DNA of 35,779 bases from a virus. Made by a program: the position numbers and the translations under genes. The notes below the pieces were generated by a model. That model had not been told where the DNA came from. It saw only the letters and a program-made list of their open reading frames with translations, and made no database searches. Below are positions 1 through 5,398 of the stretch, in pieces. Within the stretch, counting starts at the first letter, position 1, and each line of letters opens with the position of its first letter. The DNA lies in IMG/VR virus record IMGVR_UViG_3300031565_000176, positions 1 to 35,779 of that record; one strand, 5' to 3'.

Positions 1-474
1 AAACTTCTTATATGAACAATCTTTCCAAGACAAGTTAAGCGAACCTGTGGTAACAATAATTAAATCTCCTTTTAGTTCTGGCATATCCACAGGCTCAAGC
101 CACTTACCGTTTTTAATATATTCTTCTACTAATCTATGGACAATCGTTCCTCGACTTGCATATTGCCTTAATTCATCATCGGATATCTTCCAGTCTTTAT
201 TCCAAGAAAGAATAGAAGTAACGGAAGGATATTTCTTACCATTCTTTTCTCTAAAGCGGATATTCTGATACTGTTTTTCTATTAGGTCAATCTTGGCTTG
301 GTTGGCGGTCATATCAAATTGGAAGTGTAAGGCTTGCTTGAGCCTTGTAAAGCACTCCTCTACGCTTTCGCCTTCCTCTGGCTCGGCTGTTATATCAAAG
401 GAAGGTTTAAGATTTTCGTAACTTGCGATTGGAATAACTCCGCTTAACCCTGCGTGGATTTCTTTTATCTTCAT
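1..474 (-). CDS. PD-(D/E)XK-type phage nuclease, N-terminal part (cut by window edge)
   Basis: The frame is open from an ATG at 474 to the window edge, giving 158 residues with no stop. The N-terminal half contains a block around residues 105-135 with 'YPSVTSIL' followed by 'RGTIVHRLVEEYI'. This layout (a V-T-x-I-L segment, then R-G-T-x-V-H with a downstream E) is typical of phage RecB/Cas4-like PD-(D/E)XK nucleases, where the His and Glu belong to the active-site region. The catalytic D and ExK would lie beyond the edge and cannot be checked. The first 50 residues form an extra N-terminal part of the kind found on phage proteins of this class. It is the last visible gene of the ro60 operon, starting 2 nt after the preceding stop. 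Family recognition is fairly firm; the role (DNA processing or recombination) is inference. Confidence 0.7.
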   Translation of the reverse strand, partial: MKIKEIHAGLSGVIPIASYENLKPSFDITAEPEEGESVEECFTRLKQALHFQFDMTANQAKIDLIEKQYQNIRFREKNGKKYPSVTSILSWNKDWKISDDELRQYASRGTIVHRLVEEYIKNGKWLEPVDMPELKGDLIIVTTGSLNLSWKDCSYKKF

Positions 475-475
475 C

Positions 476-652
476 TTAATTCCCTCCTTCTGTTATTTCT
501 GCTAAGTTCTTTATATCTTCTTGGTGATCCTCTATTGCGTGTTCCTCGTTGAAATCAATAAATTTTGTTGTCCGAATAGCACAAAGGTGAGTACATTTCC
601 AGCATTCTCGTTTGGCAGGGTGGATTTTTGTACAACGAATATATGTGCGCAT
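476..652 (-). CDS. 58-aa cysteine-rich small protein
   Basis: ATG at 652 is preceded by a strong AGGAGG ribosome binding site 5 nt upstream. Cysteines at residues 7, 17, 20 and 24 (with a CxxC and CxxxC arrangement) suggest a single zinc-binding knuckle, followed by an acidic helical tail. The start overlaps the stop of the preceding 43-aa gene as TAATG, so translation is probably coupled. Function not recognised. It sits between ro60 and a nuclease gene, so a nucleic-acid-related role is possible but unproven. Confidence 0.65.
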   Translation of the reverse strand: MRTYIRCTKIHPAKRECWKCTHLCAIRTTKFIDFNEEHAIEDHQEDIKNLAEITEGGN

Positions 653-783
653 TATTTACCTCCTAAAATTTGACCGGACAAAAAAGAAACCATAAGTTTT
701 CTGCTTATGGTCGCCACATCCTTTTCAGGAGTCTTTCCTGCCCGGTTTTGTTTTAGGTTTTTATCGTGGCCTTGCATATTCAT
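652..783 (-). CDS. 43-aa basic small protein between ro60 and the Cys-rich gene
   Basis: The ATG at 783 follows the ro60 stop directly (TAAATG) and the frame ends in TAATG, overlapping the next start. This tight packing at both ends supports a real gene. The protein is basic and helix-prone, with no recognised domain. The same DNA holds a perfect 8-bp inverted repeat (ACCATAAG / CTTATGGT, about 691-713) with a 7-nt loop and a second small hairpin (CAGGA / TCCTG, about 728-742). It could therefore also, or instead, be a structured RNA segment. Confidence 0.5.
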   Translation of the reverse strand: MNMQGHDKNLKQNRAGKTPEKDVATISRKLMVSFLSGQILGGK

Positions 784-2115
784 TTATACCTCTACTTTTT
801 CTATCTCATAAATATAATTGACAATCTTATCTGACCATCCTGCTATCATTTCCCAACCAGATTGATATAAGATTGAGGGTTTGTATCCAGCAATGTTGAC
901 AATATAGCCATATTTAGCCCAACAAGGTATAATTTCATCGTGGGCTTGCTCGTCAGTAATAACAATTACTCTTTGGCAAGGGTCGCCATTTACTCGTCTC
1001 AAAGCATCACCTAAATATGTGCCATCTTGAGGTTGACTATTTATCACATCATCTATAAAAGCCATTCCTCGTTTGGTAGAAGTAACTTTGATTAAATGTT
1101 CAGAAAAAGAGTAAACCATAGTTTGAGAACTCTCTTTTAGAATTGCTGCCAGAGCAGAAGCAGCCTCTAATCTTCGCATATCACTTTTGGCTGATAATTG
1201 GCCGTCCATTGAGCCACTAACATCTACCAAAATAATAGTTACTCCTTCAAGTTTGGGAAGATTTTTGATAGAAAGCAAAAAGGCTTGATTTATTGCTTGT
1301 TTTATTTTTCCAGTAGATACATTTTGCTCGGCAGCAATAAATCTAAAAGGAAGGACTTTTGACTTAGTAATATTTTCACTATTAAGCAAAGCATTGCAGA
1401 TTAATTCAATATCGCAACCTGCTTCTTCCATATTTCGCAGATTACGAAGTAAAGCCATATAACCAAGTTTGTTTTCTTTAATCAATCGTTCAAAGGTTTC
1501 TTTTTTATCTTTGCCTGCGGATAGTTTAACTTCCCAAGTATCGGGGCTTTCCAAAGTGCCATCAATAAGTTTCTTCCAAATGGCCTCTTGTTCTTTGTCT
1601 TTAGGTTTTGCGTGGCATAGAAATAGAACATCCCTTAACTTTACAGTAGTATTATCTCGGTTGTATTTCGCCAAAGCATAAGCAGAAAATTTAACAAATG
1701 CACGAGCCAAACCTTTTTTCACCTGAGCAGACAAAGGACATCTACCATCAAGCCAATACATAGCTAAAAATTCAGAGAGTTCATCTGGTCTTTGGATAAT
1801 ATTGCATAAGGTATTACTAACTATTCTTCCTTTAGTTAGACGGGCAAGTTCACGGGTAAGAAACAGGGGAACAGAGCGAAGGTGCATATCATTGCGGGTT
1901 TTAATGGCAAGTTCGGAGATAAACTCAGGTTTGACTTTTTGGCAGAGTTCTTTAATTCTTTCTGCCATATCAGAGCCTTTCTCATAAAAGGTATTCTCAA
2001 ATAAAAGGCAGGTCATAACAGCACGGGTAAGTTCTTTTTCAGGGGATAAATTGACAGCTCTGCCACCTTCAAAAGTTTTAACTTGTGATTGCGTCTTAAT
2101 GTTTACTCGTGCCAT
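784..2115 (-). CDS. rsr: Ro60/Rsr-like RNA-binding protein (TROVE + von Willebrand A domains)
   Basis: 443 aa. Roughly residues 10-280 match the HEAT-like TROVE ring; residues 290-435 are a vWA domain. The vWA metal site is intact: 'DVSGSM' supplies the DxSxS, 'DGTYLGDAL' supplies the Thr, and 'VIVITDEQ' supplies the Asp. Bacterial Ro60 orthologues (Rsr of Deinococcus) bind Y RNAs and tether them to RNA-decay enzymes such as PNPase. This protein is somewhat shorter than cellular orthologues, which usually exceed 500 aa. It starts at ATG 2115 behind an AAGGAGG site. Three Y-RNA-like modules lie immediately upstream in the same transcript, the expected neighbourhood for this family. Ro60 genes are known in some phages; the phage role is not established. 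Domain call is firm; RNA partner is inference from context and structure. Confidence 0.92.
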   Translation of the reverse strand: MARVNIKTQSQVKTFEGGRAVNLSPEKELTRAVMTCLLFENTFYEKGSDMAERIKELCQKVKPEFISELAIKTRNDMHLRSVPLFLTRELARLTKGRIVSNTLCNIIQRPDELSEFLAMYWLDGRCPLSAQVKKGLARAFVKFSAYALAKYNRDNTTVKLRDVLFLCHAKPKDKEQEAIWKKLIDGTLESPDTWEVKLSAGKDKKETFERLIKENKLGYMALLRNLRNMEEAGCDIELICNALLNSENITKSKVLPFRFIAAEQNVSTGKIKQAINQAFLLSIKNLPKLEGVTIILVDVSGSMDGQLSAKSDMRRLEAASALAAILKESSQTMVYSFSEHLIKVTSTKRGMAFIDDVINSQPQDGTYLGDALRRVNGDPCQRVIVITDEQAHDEIIPCWAKYGYIVNIAGYKPSILYQSGWEMIAGWSDKIVNYIYEIEKVEV

Positions 2116-2135
2116 TTACAACCTCCTTTTAGTTA

Positions 2136-2199
2136 TCTGGGGAACAAGTGGTTCAAGGGTTAACTTTTAGCAGAAGTATCCTTGACCTTCGCCACCAGA
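2136..2199 (-). ncRNA. Y-RNA-like module A (nearest to ro60)
   Basis: Read on the minus strand, the 64-nt module opens with TCTGG and closes with CCAGA (perfect 5-bp outer helix). Inside lie CGAAG at 2187-2191 and CTTGTTC at 2142-2148, which can form a short helix with a bulged G. Then GGTCAAGG (2187-2180) pairs with CCTTGAACC (2158-2150) with one bulged A. The loop starts with ATACTTCT (2179-2172). The CGAAG/ACUUG pair with a bulge resembles the Ro60-binding helix of vertebrate Y1 RNA. The 3' end is only about 5 nt from the ro60 ribosome binding site, so protein binding here could affect ro60 translation. Confidence 0.7.
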
Positions 2200-2207
2200 A
2201 AAATTAA

Positions 2208-2292
2208 GGGGAGAACAAGCGATAAGAGAGCCGTGCACGCCTTTCGGCTGCGTCCGTTCGCCAATAGAAGTATCTCTTATCTTCGCTACCCC
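2208..2292 (-). ncRNA. Y-RNA-like module B (largest loop)
   Basis: 85 nt, read on the minus strand. Outer GGGG (2292-2289) pairs with CCCC (2211-2208). CGAAG is at 2285-2281 and CTTGTTC at 2219-2213. A perfect 9-bp inner helix joins GATAAGAGA (2281-2273) and TCTCTTATC (2229-2221). The loop is about 43 nt, opens with ACTTCT, and contains its own GNRA hairpin GCC-GAAA-GGC. It is the only module with room for an effector domain. I do not see a clear tRNA-like T-loop in it. Confidence 0.7.
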
Positions 2293-2302
2293 AAATAATT
2301 GA

Positions 2303-2365
2303 GCAGGGAACAAACGATTGGAGTTTTTTCTTTCATAGAGAAGTATCTCCAATCTTCGCCACTGC
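2303..2365 (-). ncRNA. Y-RNA-like module C (promoter-proximal)
   Basis: 63 nt, read on the minus strand. Outer GCAG (2365-2362) pairs with CTGC (2306-2303). CGAAG is at 2358-2354 and TTTGTTC at 2314-2308. A perfect 8-bp inner helix joins GATTGGAG (2354-2347) and CTCCAATC (2323-2316). The loop opens with ATACTTCT (2346-2339) and is otherwise A-rich. The inner helix differs in sequence from modules A and B but keeps pairing, which is compensatory evidence for an RNA rather than a DNA repeat. Confidence 0.7.
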
Positions 2366-2371
2366 ATATTT

Positions 2372-2512
2372 TTATACCTTTCTTGCATTCAAATAAAATT
2401 CAACAGCAACTTCTGCAATCTTGCTTTTAGACCATTTTTCAATTATAGCAAGTTCTTGCATCCGCTTGTCAATTTCTTTTTTTACCCTTAGTGCAATTCT
2501 AACCTTTTCCAT
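2372..2512 (-). CDS. 46-aa ribbon-helix-helix (Arc/CopG-type) DNA-binding protein
   Basis: ATG at 2512 with an AGAGGA site upstream. The sequence begins with an alternating strand 'VRIALRV', then an amphipathic helix, a short turn 'EKWSKS' and a second helix 'KIAEVAVEFYL'. This strand-helix-helix order and length are those of the minimal MetJ/Arc DNA-binding fold, which works as a dimer. It is the first gene behind the consensus promoter and is followed directly by the Y-RNA-like array and ro60. A plausible role is autoregulation of this operon; the operator is not identified. Confidence 0.75.
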   Translation of the reverse strand: MEKVRIALRVKKEIDKRMQELAIIEKWSKSKIAEVAVEFYLNARKV

Positions 2513-2532
2513 TTCGTTCCTCTTAATGACTA

Positions 2533-2560
2533 ATTATACCATATTGAAATAGTTTGTCAA
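2533..2560 (-). promoter_or_regulatory. Consensus sigma70 promoter of the RHH-Y RNA-ro60 operon
   Basis: Minus strand TTGACA (2560-2555), a 16-nt spacer and TATAAT (2538-2533), with an upstream TGG giving an extended -10. Both hexamers match consensus perfectly. Transcription should start near 2526 and cover the RHH gene, the three RNA modules and ro60. Confidence 0.85.
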
Positions 2561-2595
2561 CTAACTTTTGTTTTCTTAACATAGCGTCGGAAGGA

Positions 2596-3204
2596 TTATT
2601 TAGGTAGGATTTTTTCTATTTCTTCTATTGCTAAATACTCCTTGTAAGTTTTATCTTTCTTTTTAGCATTGCAACTTCTATGAGCAATCGCTAAATTATT
2701 ATAATTATTAGTTCCACCACGAATGAGAGGTATCTTATGTTCTAAGCAATCTTGTCTAAATTCAATAGGTTTTAAACAAAGATAGCAAGTAAGAGCTCCA
2801 TATTGTTTTATATTATCCTCATAGACTAATTGGATTGTCTTTAAATCTAATTTTCCTGCTTTTCTTTTTCGTAATCTTGCTATTTTATTATAATATGAAC
2901 GAGGATATCCTCTATATTTCCAATTTAAAATTCCTTTCCTTGAACATTTTTTGCACCTTTTATATTTTCTTCGACTTAATTGTTTACCACAATTTAAGCA
3001 ATCAGGCAATCCTCCTTTCCAATTAGGATGTTTTTCTTTAGGTTGCCCCTTCTTAAATTCGGTAGCAGGAGAATGATGTTGTCTTTTTCTTATACTACCA
3101 GAATTAGTATATCCCTTTTTTCCTGCAAGCCAAGTAATATGTCCTTTTTGAAATCCACATTGTTCTTGATGGCTATTAGGATGTTTCCCACGACTATATT
3201 TCAT
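2596..3204 (-). CDS. HNH homing-type endonuclease with NUMOD3-like N-terminus
   Basis: 202 aa from ATG 3204. The N-terminal third has repeated G/K/N-rich segments of NUMOD3 type ('FKKGQPKEKHPNWKGG'), the usual DNA-binding modules of phage homing enzymes. A four-Cys cluster follows ('CLNCGKQ' and 'CKKC'). The C-terminus is a classical HNH: 'CYLC', then 'LEHKIPLIRGG', 'NNLAIAHRSCN' and a basic tail. It is preceded by its own promoter and a roughly 110-nt leader. The frame also runs upstream to a TTG at 3228, but that start lacks a ribosome binding site. It stands free rather than inside a recognisable intron. Likely a mobile gene; the target site is unknown. Confidence 0.85.
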   Translation of the reverse strand: MKYSRGKHPNSHQEQCGFQKGHITWLAGKKGYTNSGSIRKRQHHSPATEFKKGQPKEKHPNWKGGLPDCLNCGKQLSRRKYKRCKKCSRKGILNWKYRGYPRSYYNKIARLRKRKAGKLDLKTIQLVYEDNIKQYGALTCYLCLKPIEFRQDCLEHKIPLIRGGTNNYNNLAIAHRSCNAKKKDKTYKEYLAIEEIEKILPK

Positions 3205-3321
3205 TTTATTTTCCAAATTAAAGGGCAACCTTCAGGTATCCAAAGGAAAACGGTTAAGTTCTCCAACCATCCAGTCGCCCAATTTTAACAATAAAAAATC
3301 CGCTCTCCTTTGGACAATATA

Positions 3322-3350
3322 AATATATCATAGAAAAGACGAAAAGTCAA
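3322..3350 (-). promoter_or_regulatory. Promoter upstream of the minus-strand HNH gene
   Basis: Minus strand TTGACT (3350-3345), a 17-nt spacer and TATATT (3327-3322). The predicted start near 3315 is followed by a strong GGAGAG ribosome binding site and a short frame from a TTG near 3290. That frame runs in phase with the HNH gene until a TGA just before it. The leader may encode a short peptide or be non-coding. Confidence 0.7.
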
Positions 3351-3351
3351 A

Positions 3352-3723
3352 CTATTTAATTATTTTTTGGATATCTTCTAAACTTCTAATTATACAATAA
3401 ACTCTGAAAGGCGGCAAATGGAAATTTTCCCTAAAGGCTTTCTGATAATCCGACAATGGATTTTTACCTACTTTGCATTCCCAACCATACATTGTCTTAT
3501 CAGACGCAAAAGAGAAAATGTCTGGCAGGCCTCGCATTAAATCGGGAGAGGCGATAAATCCGCCACCTTTTAAAGGCGTTCCAATTACATTTACCTTACC
3601 GGCAATATGGCCTTTACTCCTTAAATAGATAAGGGCTTGCCTGCGCAGATGGGTTTCCGGATTGTCCTTTTTCTTAGGCCGGTTGTATCTGTATGCTTTA
3701 CTTAAATACGGGCTTATTGCCAT
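3352..3723 (-). CDS. VRR-NUC-type nuclease
   Basis: About 123 aa from ATG 3723; a TTG at 3738 would add five residues. Neither start has a good ribosome binding site. The core 'SPDLMRGLPDIF', about 15 residues, then 'GWECKVG' gives the G-x-PD and ExK of the VRR-NUC branch of PD-(D/E)XK nucleases. 'LSDYQKAF' supplies the downstream Gln-containing helix typical of the family. In phages such stand-alone domains may act as DNA-junction or recombination nucleases. It lies after the putative lysis cassette and ahead of the HNH gene. Family assignment is confident; substrate unknown. Confidence 0.85.
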   Translation of the reverse strand: MAISPYLSKAYRYNRPKKKDNPETHLRRQALIYLRSKGHIAGKVNVIGTPLKGGGFIASPDLMRGLPDIFSFASDKTMYGWECKVGKNPLSDYQKAFRENFHLPPFRVYCIIRSLEDIQKIIK

Positions 3724-3816
3724 GATCAAGAAGGGCAACTACGCTTACTGGGATGAATTGTCTCAAATTCACAGGAACTTGAGGCCAGTAATATGTAATT
3801 GCCCCCTTCCTTTATA

Positions 3817-4122
3817 TTAGAATATTAACCTTGTGATTATCTCGCCACTTCCTTCTTTTGTAAACATTTCACCCATTGGGGTAAGTCCAGCAATCCCTAT
3901 CTGCATTCTTCCTTCCTTTATTATAGGAATTATATTTAACACAGGAACTGCTGAGGTCTTAAACTCCTTCAACAATTCAACTCGGAAATTCATAGGCACG
4001 GCATCGTTTCTGCCGGAGATCGTATCTGCCCATTCATCACACCAAGACTCTTCTTCAGCAAACGCAGGCAGGGATATGGCCAATACTCCTACCAGTAACA
4101 TTAACGCTAATATCAATCTCAT
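3817..4122 (-). CDS. 101-aa exported protein of unknown function
   Basis: ATG 4122 behind AAAGGAGGTG. Residues 1-22 are a clear Sec signal peptide ending 'LPAFA'. The mature part of about 79 residues is mixed alpha/beta with no recognised motif and a single Cys (residue 28). It starts one nucleotide after the stop of the hydrolase gene, so the two are probably co-translated. A periplasmic role alongside that hydrolase is possible. Confidence 0.65.
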   Translation of the reverse strand: MRLILALMLLVGVLAISLPAFAEEESWCDEWADTISGRNDAVPMNFRVELLKEFKTSAVPVLNIIPIIKEGRMQIGIAGLTPMGEMFTKEGSGEIITRLIF

Positions 4123-4123
4123 T

Positions 4124-4621
4124 CTAATCCACCTCCTTTTCTAATACTTTGCTTTCACTCAAATCCTTTCCGGAAGTAATACCAGCTTCTACTTGGGGCA
4201 CAATATCTAATTTGCCACCAACAAGAAAAGCCTTCTTCGTCAGCTCAAAGCAAAAGTAATCTTTATTCCTCTGCCACTTATTTGCCTTTTGCTTTAGTCT
4301 GAATAATTTAAGCAATCCCAAATAAACAACTCCGAGATAATCATACTTCATGTTTAACTTGCTTACCAGATAGCTGATAGTCCCATCTAAATCATAGATG
4401 TATTCCGCTTTAATCCTGTATATATCAAAAGAAGTTTTTATCTCTTGAATATCCCGCGCTCTTACTCCATAGCCAGACATTGCTTCGATAGCCAGTCTCA
4501 TCTTGGGAGACACACAAATTGCAACGTGGGTATACTCAGAACCTGTTCCCCAAGCAATGAGTTTAGAAAAGCCTCTTTCTCCTTTAAAAAGAAGTATGTC
4601 TCCAGCCCTTAAATTATTCAA
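4124..4621 (-). CDS. Permuted papain-fold (NlpC/P60 or YiiX-like) hydrolase
   Basis: 165 aa from a TTG at 4621 with AGAGG upstream; this TTG overlaps the previous stop as TTGA. Near the N-terminus 'GDILLFKG' and 'YTHVAICV' match the strand and catalytic His of circularly permuted NlpC/P60 enzymes; 'IEAMSGYGV' follows as in YiiX/YaeF proteins. The Cys lies late in 'YFCFELTKKAF', as expected for the permuted order. Such enzymes cleave peptidoglycan peptides or lipid/protein amides. The neighbouring genes are small membrane proteins, consistent with a lysis cassette, but no signal peptide is present. Fold call is good, substrate uncertain. Confidence 0.75.
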   Translation of the reverse strand: MNNLRAGDILLFKGERGFSKLIAWGTGSEYTHVAICVSPKMRLAIEAMSGYGVRARDIQEIKTSFDIYRIKAEYIYDLDGTISYLVSKLNMKYDYLGVVYLGLLKLFRLKQKANKWQRNKDYFCFELTKKAFLVGGKLDIVPQVEAGITSGKDLSESKVLEKEVD

Positions 4622-4710
4622 TTCTTTTGCCTCTTTACTTTATCATTTAAGTAAACACAAACTATCCCCGCAAGTATCAGCAAACCTATTACTATCCAGA
4701 AAGTTATCAA
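4618..4710 (-). CDS. 30-aa single-span membrane microprotein
   Basis: TTG start at 4710 overlapping the upstream TGA (TTGA), and a TGA that overlaps the next TTG start in the same way. The product is one hydrophobic segment ('FWIVIGLLILAGIVCVYL') followed by a short basic tail. Size and context suggest a holin-like or spanin-like lysis accessory. The precise overlaps are the main evidence that it is translated. Confidence 0.5.
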   Translation of the reverse strand: MITFWIVIGLLILAGIVCVYLNDKVKRQKN

Positions 4711-4958
4711 CGCGTCCTGTCCCCTTTTCTTATTTGCATATCCTTCTTGTGGTGCTCATCAAGCAATTCTTTCAAGTTGACCTTGCAGAGCATCAGTTGA
4801 GTTAAGTATTCGTCAATTTTAGTATTAGCGCCTCGTTTTACCTTACAGATTCTATTTATTATTCCGTCTTGCCTGAGCAGATTTTTGTTGACATCTTCCC
4901 AATTTTCAAGATGCTCTTTTCTCTGCTCGAATATATTCTTATATTGTTTGTCGGTCAT
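4707..4958 (-). CDS. 83-aa helical small protein
   Basis: ATG 4958 overlaps the previous stop by 4 nt (ATGA). The protein is charged, helix-rich and soluble, with coiled-coil-like heptads over much of its length. No domain recognised. Its position between two membrane proteins in a tightly overlapped run suggests a shared lysis or envelope role. Confidence 0.6.
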   Translation of the reverse strand: MTDKQYKNIFEQRKEHLENWEDVNKNLLRQDGIINRICKVKRGANTKIDEYLTQLMLCKVNLKELLDEHHKKDMQIRKGDRTR

Positions 4959-5167
4959 TTTGCCATCACTCTAAATGCTAAAGCTAATATCCCAGACACA
5001 ATCAATCCAACAAGCCAGAAATGAAGATTTATCTTTGTTTCCAGAATAGTAACTTTTTTGGGTATACCGTTAAGGGATTTTAATTGCATAACTACTGTGG
5101 TGCGAAACTTTATTTCATCCTTCAAATCGTCTAATTCCTGCGATGTTAACTCAATCTTTTCATTCAC
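4955..5167 (-). CDS. 70-aa protein with C-terminal membrane anchor (holin-like candidate)
   Basis: GTG start at 5167 with AAGGAG 7 nt upstream. Residues 1-45 are charged and helical; residues 47-66 form one hydrophobic span ('FWLVGLIVSGILALAF') with a short basic end. Tail-anchored proteins of this size occur in phage lysis cassettes (hemolysin XhlA-like or holin-like). Assignment is by shape and context only. Confidence 0.6.
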   Translation of the reverse strand: MNEKIELTSQELDDLKDEIKFRTTVVMQLKSLNGIPKKVTILETKINLHFWLVGLIVSGILALAFRVMAK

Positions 5168-5179
5168 GATAATACTCCT

Positions 5180-5398
5180 TTACTTAAAATAAACCTTTGC
5201 ACCTTTGGAAATAATCACTTTCACAACTGTTCCCAGCCCGCCTCCCCACGCAGACATCCTGCCTTCTATAACTATATCTTTATCAGTTACCCATACTTCA
5301 GGATAGGTGGGGATAGATATAATCTTCCAAGCCATATTTGCTTGGGCGTAGAATATAAAACATAAGAATAATAGTATTGAGATTAGGATTGTTTTCAT
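5180..5398 (-). CDS. 72-aa exported small protein
   Basis: ATG 5398 overlaps the stop of the beta-helix gene (TAATG). Residues 1-20 are a Sec signal peptide ending 'FYAQA'. The mature part is about 52 residues, with beta-prone segments and a Gly-rich turn 'SAWGGGLGTVV'. No family recognised. It continues the run of exported products of this region. Confidence 0.6.
   Translation of the reverse strand: MKTILISILLFLCFIFYAQANMAWKIISIPTYPEVWVTDKDIVIEGRMSAWGGGLGTVVKVIISKGAKVYFK

Noticed and set aside
2167-2388. Open minus-strand frame of 73 codons upstream of ro60
   Set aside because: It runs through all three RNA modules and the end of the RHH gene, and its sequence reflects the repeated stems. 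The structured RNA explanation fits better.
3205-3290. Recoding of TGA as an amino acid, because a leader frame joins the HNH gene through TGA
   Set aside because: Many genes here end at TGA with overlapping ATG/GTG/TTG starts, so TGA is a normal stop.
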